Source: Pelomonas sp. Root1237 (GTDB lineage Bacteria; Pseudomonadota; Gammaproteobacteria; Burkholderiales; Burkholderiaceae_C). From it: a stretch of 64,000 bases of DNA. Both the position numbers and the translations under genes were made by a program. The DNA lies in NCBI RefSeq assembly GCF_001425055.1, contig NZ_LMDK01000001.1, forward strand, positions 447,845 to 511,844, written 5' to 3'. The notes under the pieces are model-generated. The model was not told the origin of the DNA, ran no database searches, and was given only the letters and a program-made list of their open reading frames with translations. Shown here piece after piece: positions 34,478 through 43,264 of this stretch. Every line of letters begins with the position of its first letter. The stretch's first letter is position 1.

Positions 34478-35971
34478 ATGAACGACAAAGAGACATTGCT
34501 CGGCATCCGCCGTGGCATCGAGAAGGAAAGCCTGCGCGCCCTCCCCGGGGGCGGCCTGGCGTTGACACCGCATCCGGTGGCCCTCGGCGCGGCCCTGACC
34601 CATCCGCACATCACGACCGACTACAGCGAGTCGCAGCTGGAGCTCATCACCGGCGTGCATGCCGGTGTCGACGACTGCCTGCTGGAGCTGACCGAGGTCC
34701 ACCAGGCCGTCTACCGGGCCCTTGCCGACGAGCGGCTCTGGGTGGGCTCCATGCCCTGCGGCCTGCCCACGGACGAGACCATCCCGATCGGCCGCTACGG
34801 TTCGAGCAATGTCGGCCGTGCCAAGAGCGTCTACCGCATGGGCCTGGGCCAGCGCTACGGCCGGCGCATGCAGACCATCTCGGGCATTCACTACAACTGG
34901 TCGTTGCCGGGCGTGTCGACGGAGGGCTATTTCGGTGCCATCCGCAACTTCCGCCGCGAGGGCTGGCTGCTGCTCTACCTCTTCGGCGCCAGCCCGGCGC
35001 TGTGCGACAGCTTCGTGCATGACCGCGAGCATGGCCTGCAGCGCCTCTCCAATCACACCCTCTACCTGCCGCACGCCACCTCGCTGCGCATGGGCCGGCT
35101 GGGCTACCAGAGCGACGCGCAGTCCAGCATCGCCGTCACCTACAACTGCCTGGAGAGCTATGCGGCCTCGCTGCAGGAGGCGCTGAGCCGGCCTTATCCG
35201 GCCTACGAGGCCATTGGCGTGCAGACGCCAGGCGGCGACTACAACCAGCTCTCCACCAGCCTGCTGCAGATCGAGAACGAGTTCTACAGCACCATTCGCG
35301 CCAAGCGGGTGATCCGCTCCGGCGAGCGGCCGCTGCATGCGCTGCGCGAGCGCGGTGTCGAGTACATCGAGGTGCGGCTGATGGACCTCGACCCCTTCGA
35401 GCCGGTCGGCATCGGTGCCGACGCCATCCGCGTGCTGGACGCCTTCCTGCTGCACTGCCTGAAGAGCGACAGCCCCGACGACACGCCCGACGAGATCGCC
35501 GCCAACAGCCGCAACCAGCACCGCGTGGCCGCCCGCGGCCGGGAGCCGGGCCTGATGCTGGAGCATTGGCGCGGGGGTGAGCGCAGCCTCGCCGACTGGG
35601 CCGGCGAGATCCTCGCCGCCTGCGCTGTGCACGCCGCGGCCCTTGACGCGGCCCATGGCGGCGACGCCTACCGCGCGGCCCTGCGCCGCGTCGGCCAGCG
35701 CCTGCAGCAGCCCGAGCTCTGCCCATCGGCGCGCGTGCTGACTGTGATGGCCCAGGACTTCGACGACAGCTATGTCGGCTTCACCCGCCGCCAGAGCGAT
35801 GCCACGCGTGCGGCCCTGCTGGCGCTGCCGTTTCCAGACGAGCTGCAACGCCGCTTCGAGAAGATGGCGGCCGAGTCGCTGGCCGAGCAGGCCCGCATCG
35901 AGGCGGCCGACACCATGGATTTCGAGGAGTTCCGGCGTTTTTACGTCGCGCCGGCGCGGATGGCGGTTTAG
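34478..35971 (+). CDS. gshA: Glutamate-cysteine ligase
   Basis: A 497-residue enzyme that joins glutamate and cysteine with ATP, the first step of glutathione synthesis. It follows the E. coli-type GshA plan: LLGIRRGIEKESLR at the start, TTDYSESQLELIT, WVGSMPCGLP, RYGRRMQTISGIHYNWSLP, then VRLMDLDPFEPVGI. Length matches the family. It stands alone, preceded by a 46-base gap and followed by a perfect hairpin that overlaps its stop codon. Confidence 0.95.
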   Translation: MNDKETLLGIRRGIEKESLRALPGGGLALTPHPVALGAALTHPHITTDYSESQLELITGVHAGVDDCLLELTEVHQAVYRALADERLWVGSMPCGLPTDETIPIGRYGSSNVGRAKSVYRMGLGQRYGRRMQTISGIHYNWSLPGVSTEGYFGAIRNFRREGWLLLYLFGASPALCDSFVHDREHGLQRLSNHTLYLPHATSLRMGRLGYQSDAQSSIAVTYNCLESYAASLQEALSRPYPAYEAIGVQTPGGDYNQLSTSLLQIENEFYSTIRAKRVIRSGERPLHALRERGVEYIEVRLMDLDPFEPVGIGADAIRVLDAFLLHCLKSDSPDDTPDEIAANSRNQHRVAARGREPGLMLEHWRGGERSLADWAGEILAACAVHAAALDAAHGGDAYRAALRRVGQRLQQPELCPSARVLTVMAQDFDDSYVGFTRRQSDATRAALLALPFPDELQRRFEKMAAESLAEQARIEAADTMDFEEFRRFYVAPARMAV

Positions 35972-35988
35972 GGCCGTTCGGCCCTAAA
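35967..35988. terminator. Perfect hairpin over two convergent stop codons
   Basis: TTTAGGGCCG-TT-CGGCCCTAAA is a 10-bp perfect stem that contains the TAG of gshA (35969-35971) and the TAG of the convergent MHYT gene (35984-35986). It may be a compact bidirectional terminator or RNA 3'-end stabiliser. U-tracts are absent, so termination strength is uncertain. Confidence 0.5.
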
Positions 35989-38140
35989 TGCTGGGGTCCA
36001 GCGTTGCGTAGACCGACGAGCTGAAGCGCGGCCGGTCGTCCTGCGCGTCCTTCGCCCAGCGCGTCAGGTCCTCGGCCGGCATCGGGCGCGCGAACAAAAA
36101 GCCCTGCAGCTTGTCGCAGCGTTTGCCGCGCAGCACCTCGGCCTGGCCTTCGGTCTCGACCCCTTCTGCCACCACCTGCAGGCCTAGCGCATGGGCCAGT
36201 TCGATGACGGCCCTGACGATGGCGCGGGCGTCGGCGCTGCTCTCCAGGTCCTGGATGAAGCTGCGATCGATCTTGAGCTGCGACACCGGCAGGCGACGCA
36301 GATAGGCCAGGCTGGAATAGCCGGTGCCGAAATCGTCAATGGACAGGCACAGACCGAGTTCGGCCAGGCGCTGCAGTGAGCGTTCGGTGGCGGTGGCGTC
36401 GTCCATCGCGACGGACTCGGTGATCTCGCAGGTCAGTTGGCGGGCGTCGACGCCATACTGGGCCAGCGCCTCCTCGAAGCGGCGCACCAGGGCGTCGGGC
36501 TGACGCAGCTGCTGCACCGACAGGTTGATGGCCACGCGCATCTGCAGGCCCGCCTCACGCCAAAGTGCAATCTGGCGGCAGGACTCCTTGATGACCCAGT
36601 CGCCCAGCGGCACGATCAGGCCGAAGCGCTCGGCCACGGGAATGAAGACGACCGGGCTGATGGCGCCGCGCTGCGGATGCTGCCAGCGCAGCAGCGCCTC
36701 GACGCCCCTGACTTCGCCCTGGGCAGTGGCGATCTTGGGCTGGTAATGCAGGGCCAGGCGGCCGCTGCCGGTTTCGCCGGCCAGCGTGGCGCGCAGGTCG
36801 CGGGCCAACTCGACCTGCTCGCGCACGCCGGCCTGCATATGCGCCTCGAAGAACGCAAAACCGTTGCCGCCCGCACGTTTGACCGCCTGCGCAGCCGAAT
36901 CCGCCTGGGCCACCAGCGCCTCGCCGGGCCCGCTGCCGTCGTACAGCGCAATGCCGACCGAGGCCGACAGCCGCAGCGGCTGGCTGCCGGCGCCAGGCAC
37001 GCCGGTCATGGGCTCGGCCAGCGCGTCCAGCAGGCGTTGGGCGATCTGGGCCAGCGTCGTCTCGCCGACATCGCCTTCGAGCACCAGCACGAATTCATCG
37101 GCGGCCAGCCGGGCCAGGGTGTCGTGGCCACGGGCCAGGCCTTGCAGCCGCAGAGCGGTCTCGCGCAACACCTGGTCGCCGGCGGCCAGGCCGAAGCTGT
37201 CGTTGATGGGCTTGAAGCCGTCCAGGTTGACGGTCAGCAGGGCCAGACGAGCGCCCTCGCGCTGGCCGCGCGCGGCGGCATGCTGCAGGCGGTCGTCCAG
37301 CAGCTGGCGGTTGGCCAGGCCGGTCAGCGGGTCCCGCAACGCGATTTCCTGCAGCTCGGTCGTGGCGGCCTGCAGGGACTGCTGCAGCCGGTTGGTGCGG
37401 CGCTGGCCGCGGGCGTCCAGGGCCGAGGTGATCAGCGTCAGCAACAGCAGCGCGAAGGTGGCGCCGGCGACGAGATTGCCGAGGTTGTCGCCGCGCAGCG
37501 CGTCGGCGCTGAGGCAGACCGTGCCTTCGGCAATGCCGGCGGCGGCCATGCCGGTGTAGTGCATGCCGGCCACGGCCGCGCCCATGACAAGGGCGGCGAC
37601 GAGCTGACCCCAGCGCGCCCAGGCCCGTGGCAGCTGGCGCAGGCCGAAGAAGATGACGAGGGCCGCGGCGGCGGCGCCGGTGGCAACGGCGGCCGAGGCG
37701 GCCACCAGGCCCCAATGCCACTGGATGCCGGGCGCCAGCACCAGGGCGGCCATGCCGGTGTAGTGCATGGCGCAGATGCCAGCGCCCATGCTGACGGCGC
37801 CCACGGCCAGGCGGGTGGGCGTCAGCGCCTCTCCGGCCGCAACGCGCAGCGCGATAGCCGACACGCCCACGGCCGCGAGCCAGCTCAGCAGTGTGACGGC
37901 GCTGTCATAGCCGACGAGGAAGGGCAGCTTGAGGGCCAGCATGCCGACGAAATGCATGGCCCAGATGCCCGTGCCCATGGACAGCGAACCGGCAATCCAC
38001 CAGGTGCGGGCGACCAGCGCATCGGGCGTGCGCACGCGTTGGGCGAGGTCCAGCGCCACATAGGAGGCGAAGGCAGCGGTCAGGTAGGACAGCACCACGA
38101 CCGCCGGGTCGAAGCGCAGCGCGAGTACGGCAGCGGACAT
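35984..38140 (-). CDS. MHYT-GGDEF-EAL c-di-GMP signalling protein
   Basis: A 718-residue membrane protein. The N-terminal MHYT sensor (seven TMs, about 1-240) has three motif copies: MHFVGM, MHYTGM and MHYTGM. These are thought to bind metal and sense CO, O2 or NO. The GGDEF domain (about 275-440) is degenerate, reading AADEF where GGDEF is expected. The EAL domain (from about 455) is complete: VEALLRWQHP, DDFGTGYSSL, QLKIDRSF and EGVETEGQ. It is thus expected to be a phosphodiesterase, possibly GTP-regulated. ATG 38140 fits the MHYT start; the frame is open to 38464. Confidence 0.9.
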   Translation of the reverse strand: MSAAVLALRFDPAVVVLSYLTAAFASYVALDLAQRVRTPDALVARTWWIAGSLSMGTGIWAMHFVGMLALKLPFLVGYDSAVTLLSWLAAVGVSAIALRVAAGEALTPTRLAVGAVSMGAGICAMHYTGMAALVLAPGIQWHWGLVAASAAVATGAAAAALVIFFGLRQLPRAWARWGQLVAALVMGAAVAGMHYTGMAAAGIAEGTVCLSADALRGDNLGNLVAGATFALLLLTLITSALDARGQRRTNRLQQSLQAATTELQEIALRDPLTGLANRQLLDDRLQHAAARGQREGARLALLTVNLDGFKPINDSFGLAAGDQVLRETALRLQGLARGHDTLARLAADEFVLVLEGDVGETTLAQIAQRLLDALAEPMTGVPGAGSQPLRLSASVGIALYDGSGPGEALVAQADSAAQAVKRAGGNGFAFFEAHMQAGVREQVELARDLRATLAGETGSGRLALHYQPKIATAQGEVRGVEALLRWQHPQRGAISPVVFIPVAERFGLIVPLGDWVIKESCRQIALWREAGLQMRVAINLSVQQLRQPDALVRRFEEALAQYGVDARQLTCEITESVAMDDATATERSLQRLAELGLCLSIDDFGTGYSSLAYLRRLPVSQLKIDRSFIQDLESSADARAIVRAVIELAHALGLQVVAEGVETEGQAEVLRGKRCDKLQGFLFARPMPAEDLTRWAKDAQDDRPRFSSSVYATLDPSI

Positions 38141-38493
38141 GCCGCCAGTATGAAAGCCCGACGCAAGATTGGCCCGGCGCCATTCGCTTGCTGCGTGAAG
38201 GGGTGCCGGAACCCACGGCTCACGCTGGGGAGATGCGTGCAACGTGACCGGCCTCGCGCCCCACGGGGCGCGGATGGGCCTCTTGGCACAGGGCCGCAGG
38301 TCCCGGCGCACCAGCGCCGAGCGGCTCGCGCCAGCGAGCTGCGTGCCAAGTGACCAACAAAAAAAGACCCGGTCAGCAGGCTGCCGGGTCGTGAAGCCCT
38401 CAGGGTAGAGGGCGTCGTTGGGATGGAGGCACTCTAGAGCTTCGGCCGGCGCCCCGGTGGGCAATATTCACTTGCACTGCCCATAATCCCGCC
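38141..38493. other. Non-coding gap with hairpins, possible sRNA or leader
   Basis: Gap of 353 bases between the divergent MHYT-EAL and UPF0149 genes. It holds GCGCCCC/GGGGCGC and GCTCGC/GCGAGC stems and, at 38359-38390, a strong intrinsic terminator pointing left. No protein-coding region was recognised. A short minus-strand transcript (about 38490 down to 38360) ending at the terminator is possible. Confidence 0.45.
38359..38390 (-). terminator. Intrinsic terminator, minus strand
   Basis: Read on the minus strand, GACCCGG-CAG...CTG-A-CCGGGTC is followed at once by TTTTTTT (38365-38359). The stem has 10 pairs with one bulge and a 4-base loop. No minus-strand gene lies just upstream; the nearest ends at 39074. 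It therefore ends either an unannotated short RNA or the leader of the MHYT-EAL gene. Confidence 0.75.
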
Positions 38494-39162
38494 ATGTCAG
38501 CCCCCCAGCACCGCCCCACCGAAGCCCTGTCCGAAGCCGATCTGGAGCGCCTGCAGGCTCTGCTTGACGCCTTGCCGGCGCCGCTGGAACCGCTGGACGT
38601 CAGCATGGCCGACGGCTATCTCTGTGGCGTGCTGCTGCAGCCTTCAGTCGTGCCGCTGGAGCAATGGCTGCCGCCGCTGTTGGACAGCGAGGGGCGACCC
38701 ATTCCCCAGCGCATCAGCGACGAGTTGATCGGGCTGCTGCGCCGCCGCCACAAGGAGCTGAACTTGGCCATCGTCGGTCGGCAGTGGTTCGACCCCTGGG
38801 TGTTCGAGCTCGACGAGGACGCCAGCCCCAGCGAAACCGTGCTGCCGTGGGTGGCCGGCTTTGCGCATGCGCTGGATGCCCATCCAGCACTGATGAAGCT
38901 GCCCGAGGAACCGCTGCTGGAGCCGCTGGCGGCCCTCTATCTGCACCTGGACCCGGACGACCTCGAGGACGCCGATACGCTGCTCGAGGAGATCGAGTCG
39001 CTGGAGCCGCCGACCGATCTGGAAGAAGCGGTCGAGGGGCTGGTCAGCGCGGTGTTGATGCTGGCGGACGTGTCTAGGCCATTGAAGCCGCAGCCGGCCC
39101 AAAAAGCCGTCGGGCGTGCAGGCCCAGGCCGGTCGCGACCGAAGCAAAGCGGTCGCCGCTGA
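38494..39162 (+). CDS. UPF0149 (YecA/YgfB-like) family protein
   Basis: A 222-residue cytoplasmic protein. It matches the UPF0149 helical domain: LSEADLERLQALLDALP, DVSMADGYLCGVLLQPSVVP, then LPWVAGFAHALDAHPAL and the C-terminal LEEAVEGLVSAVLMLADV. The SEC-C zinc tail of YecA is missing; instead the C-terminus is a basic low-complexity stretch (RAGPGRSRPKQSGRR). The last 89 bases overlap the convergent Hsp70-like gene. The function of the family is poorly defined. Confidence 0.85.
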   Translation: MSAPQHRPTEALSEADLERLQALLDALPAPLEPLDVSMADGYLCGVLLQPSVVPLEQWLPPLLDSEGRPIPQRISDELIGLLRRRHKELNLAIVGRQWFDPWVFELDEDASPSETVLPWVAGFAHALDAHPALMKLPEEPLLEPLAALYLHLDPDDLEDADTLLEEIESLEPPTDLEEAVEGLVSAVLMLADVSRPLKPQPAQKAVGRAGPGRSRPKQSGRR

Positions 39163-40372
39163 CGCGCGCCGCGGCGGGGAAGCCGGCGGCCATGCCGTCC
39201 ACCAGCAGGCGCAGCCCGGTTGAGCCGCCGGTGAAGTAAAGGGCGTCGATCTGGCCGGCCTTCAGGCCGGCAAGCGCCACGGTTTCGTGGGCGGTCGAGA
39301 TGATGCGGTCGAGGTCGGCGCGCAGCGCGTCCACCGCGGTCTTCTCGCTCAGCGGCAGCACCAGGCCGGTCTCGATGTGACCGAGGTCCACCGTCGTGTC
39401 CTCGCCGCCCGACACGGCAATCTTGGCGCCCTCGGCGCGAGCGGCCAACTCGTGGCCCAGGCGCTCCTCCAGCACCGTCATCAGCCGGGCGTGCTGGCGC
39501 ACGTCGCTGAACCAGCTCTTCATGCCGCGCCACTCGGCCACGCGCAGCGGCGAGTAGCAGGTGTTGATCAGATGCCAGGTGGCCAGGTCGAAATAGATGC
39601 CGCTGGGCACCTCGCGTCCGCTGGGTCCCGTGGTGCGGTAGCCGAACTCCTGCAGCAGGCCGGCGAGTTCGATGTGGCGGTCGAAATCGGTGCCGGCGAT
39701 GTGGATGCCGTGGCTGGCCAGGATGTCGTCGCGGCGCGCCAGGCGCTGCATGCGCTCGGGGCCGACGCGCACGATGGAGAAGTCGCTGGTGCCGCCACCG
39801 ATGTCGGCGACCAGCACGACCTGTTCGCGCGTCGCCTGCTGCTCGAAGTCGAAGGCCGCCGCGATCGGTTCGTACTGGAAATGCACCTCGCGAAAGCCGA
39901 CCGCGCGGGCACAGGCCTCCAGCTGGGCCTGGGCGGCCGCATCGCGCTCGGGCTCACTGTCGACGAAGAACACCGGCCGGCCCAGCACGGCGCGCTCGGG
40001 TTCGCCGGCCAGGCGGCGCAGCCGCTTCAGGTAGCCGGCGACGATGTCCGAATACTTGGCGCCGCGGCCGCCGCCCACATCGGTGGTCTGGTCGATGAGG
40101 GGCGAGCCGAGGATGCTCTTCATCGAGCGCATCAGCCGGCCGTCGTGGCCCTCGACATAGGCAGCCACGGCGGCGCGGCCGAAGGCGCGCGGCGGGCCGT
40201 CGGCGTCGTGGGCGCCTTCGGTGAAGTAGAAGACCGCGGTCGGCATGGTGCGTTGAGCCGGTTCCAGCTCGATGAGATGCATCTCGCCGGCGGCCGTGCT
40301 GGCATTGGGCACCGCCACCGCGGAATTCGACGTGCCGAAGTCAATCGCGCAAAAAGGGGGAGGGGCAATCAT
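39074..40372 (-). CDS. Hsp70-like ATPase (YegD type)
   Basis: A 432-residue protein with only the Hsp70/actin ATPase domain. It has phosphate-1 CAIDFGTSNSAVAV, phosphate-2 LVADIGGGTSDFSIV and adenosine motif ALYFTGGSTGL, with no substrate-binding domain. This is the layout of YegD, an Hsp70 relative of unknown client. ATG 40372 starts MIAPPPFCAIDFG; the frame is open to 40660. Its 3' end overlaps the UPF0149 gene on the other strand. It is divergent from the TPR lipoprotein gene, with a 105-base gap. Confidence 0.88.
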   Translation of the reverse strand: MIAPPPFCAIDFGTSNSAVAVPNASTAAGEMHLIELEPAQRTMPTAVFYFTEGAHDADGPPRAFGRAAVAAYVEGHDGRLMRSMKSILGSPLIDQTTDVGGGRGAKYSDIVAGYLKRLRRLAGEPERAVLGRPVFFVDSEPERDAAAQAQLEACARAVGFREVHFQYEPIAAAFDFEQQATREQVVLVADIGGGTSDFSIVRVGPERMQRLARRDDILASHGIHIAGTDFDRHIELAGLLQEFGYRTTGPSGREVPSGIYFDLATWHLINTCYSPLRVAEWRGMKSWFSDVRQHARLMTVLEERLGHELAARAEGAKIAVSGGEDTTVDLGHIETGLVLPLSEKTAVDALRADLDRIISTAHETVALAGLKAGQIDALYFTGGSTGLRLLVDGMAAGFPAAARVSGDRFASVATGLGLHARRLFGPAAASMA

Positions 40373-40477
40373 TCGAATTACGGCCCTGGGAGGCCAGTCC
40401 TGACAAGTCCTGAAAAGTTCGGAGGAAAGGGCGCGGATTCTAGGAACACAATCGCGCGCCTGATTTGCGGAGATTCG

Positions 40478-43264
40478 ATGAAGACGCGCCATTTCGCTCC
40501 CCTCCTGCTGGCTGCCGCACTGGCGGCCTGCGGCCAACGTTCCGAGCAGGACCTGCTCGCCGCCGCGCAAAAGCGCATGGAGCAGAAGGACGTCGGCGGT
40601 GCTGTCATTGAACTGAAGAATCTGCTGCAGCAGAACCCCGAGAACGCCAAGGCCCGGCATCTACTGGGCAAGGCGCTGCTGGATGCCGGTGACGTAGCCG
40701 GCGCCGAGATCGAGTTGCGCCGGGCCTGGGAGCTGGGCGCGCCGCGCGACGAACTGGCGCCGCTGCTGGCGCAAACGCTGCTGCTGTCCGGCCAGTCGCG
40801 CAAGTTGATCGGCGAATTCTCCGACCAGACCCTGGCCGACCCCGTGGCCCAGTCGACGTTGCAGCAATACCTGGCCATGGCCTTCCTGGCTCAGGGCAAC
40901 GTGACCGAAGCGAAGGCGGCGGCCGGGCGAGCCCTGCAGCTGCAGCCCGAGTCCGAGGACGCCATCATCGTCAGCGCCCGCACCAAGGTGGCCGCCGGCT
41001 TTCCCGACGAGGCCCTCGCGGCGCTGGACCAGCTGATTCTGAAGAACCCCAAGGCGGGCAAGGCGCTGCTGCTCAAGGCCGAGGTGCTGCTGGCGCGCGG
41101 CAAGATGGATGAGGCCGAGCCGCTGCTGCGCGAAGTGCTGGTGCTGGATCCGCGCTCCTACGACGCGCGCTCGCTGCTGCTGCGCCTGGCGTTCGGTCGC
41201 CAGCAGATCGACGTGGCGACCAAGCTCGTCGACGAAATGCCGCCGGATCTCGCCAAGAAGCCGCAGGGTCGTTTCATGCAGGGCCAGCTCGCGCTGGCCA
41301 AGGGTGATGCGGCCAAGGCGAAAGAGCTGGCCGTGCCCCTGCTCAAGGTGATGCCCAACTACCTGCCGCTGCTGCGCCTGGCCTCGGGAGCCCATCAGCA
41401 GTTGGGCGAGCTTGCCGACGCGGAGAACCTGCTCAACCAGGCCCTCAAGCTCGCGCCCGAGGACCTGGCGCTGCGCCGCCAGTTCGCCGGGCTGCAGCTG
41501 CAGCGGCGCTCGCCCGCCAAGACGCTGGAGACGCTGCGCCCGATGCTTGAAAGCGGCCGCGCCGACGCCGACTCCCTGCTGATGGCCGGCAAGGCCCAGC
41601 TGATGCAGGGCAATTTCGAGGCTGCCGATCAGGCCTTCGGTGCCGCCGCCAAGCTGCGCCCTGACGACGCCAAGACCACCGCGGCCCTGGCACTGTCGGC
41701 CATCATTCGCGACAGCGCTGCGCCGGGCGGCGCCAGCCGGGCCAAAGCCGACGCGGCCATGAACCAGCTGCGCGACATTGCCGCCAAGGACAGCGGCAGC
41801 AGTTACGACCTGATGCTGATCAATGCGCTGCTGCGGCGCAATGACCTGCCTGCGGCCCTGGCAGCCCTGGACAGGCTAGCGCCCAAGATGAAGGACAGCC
41901 CGGTGCCGGACGGCCTGCGTGGGCGGATCCACCTCGTCCGCAAGGACACGGCGGCGGCGCAAGCCTCCTTCGAAGCCTCGCTGAAGGCCGATGCCGGCTA
42001 TCTGCCCGCCGTGCTGGGCCTGGTCACGCTGGACATGCAGGCCAACCGCAGCGAGGCCGCGGTCAAGCGCCTGGAGAGCTTCGTCACGACCCAGCAGCAT
42101 TCGCCGCAGGCCCGCTTGGCCCTGGCCGACCTGCTGGCGCAGACGCGTGCGCCGGTCGATCGCGTCACCGAGGTGCTCGCCGCCGGCGTGCGCGAGGAGC
42201 CGACCGAGGCCGCACTGCGCGTGTCGTTGATCGACCACTACCTGCGCAACGGCGACGCCGCCAAGGCCGCCCAGGCGGCGCAGGAGGCCGCCGCCGCTCT
42301 GCCGCTCAACGCCGACCTGCTGGAGCGCCTGGCACGCACCCAGCTGGCGTCGGGCGACAAGGCCCAGGCTGCCAAGACCTATACGCGCTTGACGGTGATG
42401 GCGCCCACGCGCGCCCAAGGCTGGCTGGGCCTGGCCCAGCTGCGCTTCATGGAGAAGGACGACGCGGGCGCCGAGCGCGAGGTCAAGCGCGCGCTGGAAG
42501 CCGAACCGGCCTCTGTGCCGGCCCAGCGCCTGCTGATCCAGCTCGCCGCCCGCCAGGGTCGCGTTGACGAGGCGCTGACCGCCCTGCGCGAGCGCCAGAA
42601 GAAGAATCCGCAAGAGGCCTTTGCGCTGATGGCCGAGGCCGAGATCGAGAGCAATCGCCAGCACTACGACGTCGCCATCGCGGCCCTGCGCAAGGCCGTC
42701 GCCCTGCGCGAGCCGGCCGACGCCGCACCGCGTCTGTTCTCGGTGTTGATGGCGGCCAAGAAGCGTGACGAGGCGCAGGCCTTCGAGACCCAGTGGGCGG
42801 CTGCGCACCCGCAGGACCAGAGCTTCCCGGCAGCCACGGCCGACATCCTGCTGGCCCGCGGCGAACTCGACCCGGCGCTCGCCCGCTATGAAGCCCTGCT
42901 CAAGCGCAACCCTGACGCGCTGCCCATCATCAACAACGTCGCCTGGCTGCGCAGCAAGACCGGCAAGCCCGGTGCGCGCGAACTGGCCGAACGTGGCCTC
43001 AAGCTCAACCCCGACTACGCGGCCTTGCGAGACACCTATGCCACCGTGCTGGCCAACGAAAAGGACTTCAGCAAGGCGATCAGCGCGCAGCGCCAGCTCA
43101 TCAGCGACCAGCCCGACCAGCCGGCCTACAAGCTCAACCTGGCACAGATCCTGATCCAGTCCGGCGACAAGCCGGCCGCCAAGGCGGAGCTTGAAGGCCT
43201 GGCCAAGCTGGGCAAGAAGTTCCCGCAGCAGGCCCAGGTCGAGGCGCTGCTGAAGACGCTCTGA
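40478..43264 (+). CDS. prsT: TPR-repeat lipoprotein, PEP-CTERM system PrsT-like
   Basis: A 928-residue exported TPR protein. The N-terminus is a lipoprotein signal with LAAC (Cys 18), and GGAG precedes the ATG by 5 bases. The rest consists of about 20 degenerate 34-residue TPR units, such as ALLDAGDVAGAEIELRRAW and LNQALKLAPEDLALRRQF. Length, start and repeat spacing match the PEP-CTERM/XrtA system TPR protein PrsT. No exosortase, prsK/prsR or EPS gene is present in the window. Its stop codon abuts dadA's, forming TGATCA. Confidence 0.8.
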   Translation: MKTRHFAPLLLAAALAACGQRSEQDLLAAAQKRMEQKDVGGAVIELKNLLQQNPENAKARHLLGKALLDAGDVAGAEIELRRAWELGAPRDELAPLLAQTLLLSGQSRKLIGEFSDQTLADPVAQSTLQQYLAMAFLAQGNVTEAKAAAGRALQLQPESEDAIIVSARTKVAAGFPDEALAALDQLILKNPKAGKALLLKAEVLLARGKMDEAEPLLREVLVLDPRSYDARSLLLRLAFGRQQIDVATKLVDEMPPDLAKKPQGRFMQGQLALAKGDAAKAKELAVPLLKVMPNYLPLLRLASGAHQQLGELADAENLLNQALKLAPEDLALRRQFAGLQLQRRSPAKTLETLRPMLESGRADADSLLMAGKAQLMQGNFEAADQAFGAAAKLRPDDAKTTAALALSAIIRDSAAPGGASRAKADAAMNQLRDIAAKDSGSSYDLMLINALLRRNDLPAALAALDRLAPKMKDSPVPDGLRGRIHLVRKDTAAAQASFEASLKADAGYLPAVLGLVTLDMQANRSEAAVKRLESFVTTQQHSPQARLALADLLAQTRAPVDRVTEVLAAGVREEPTEAALRVSLIDHYLRNGDAAKAAQAAQEAAAALPLNADLLERLARTQLASGDKAQAAKTYTRLTVMAPTRAQGWLGLAQLRFMEKDDAGAEREVKRALEAEPASVPAQRLLIQLAARQGRVDEALTALRERQKKNPQEAFALMAEAEIESNRQHYDVAIAALRKAVALREPADAAPRLFSVLMAAKKRDEAQAFETQWAAAHPQDQSFPAATADILLARGELDPALARYEALLKRNPDALPIINNVAWLRSKTGKPGARELAERGLKLNPDYAALRDTYATVLANEKDFSKAISAQRQLISDQPDQPAYKLNLAQILIQSGDKPAAKAELEGLAKLGKKFPQQAQVEALLKTL

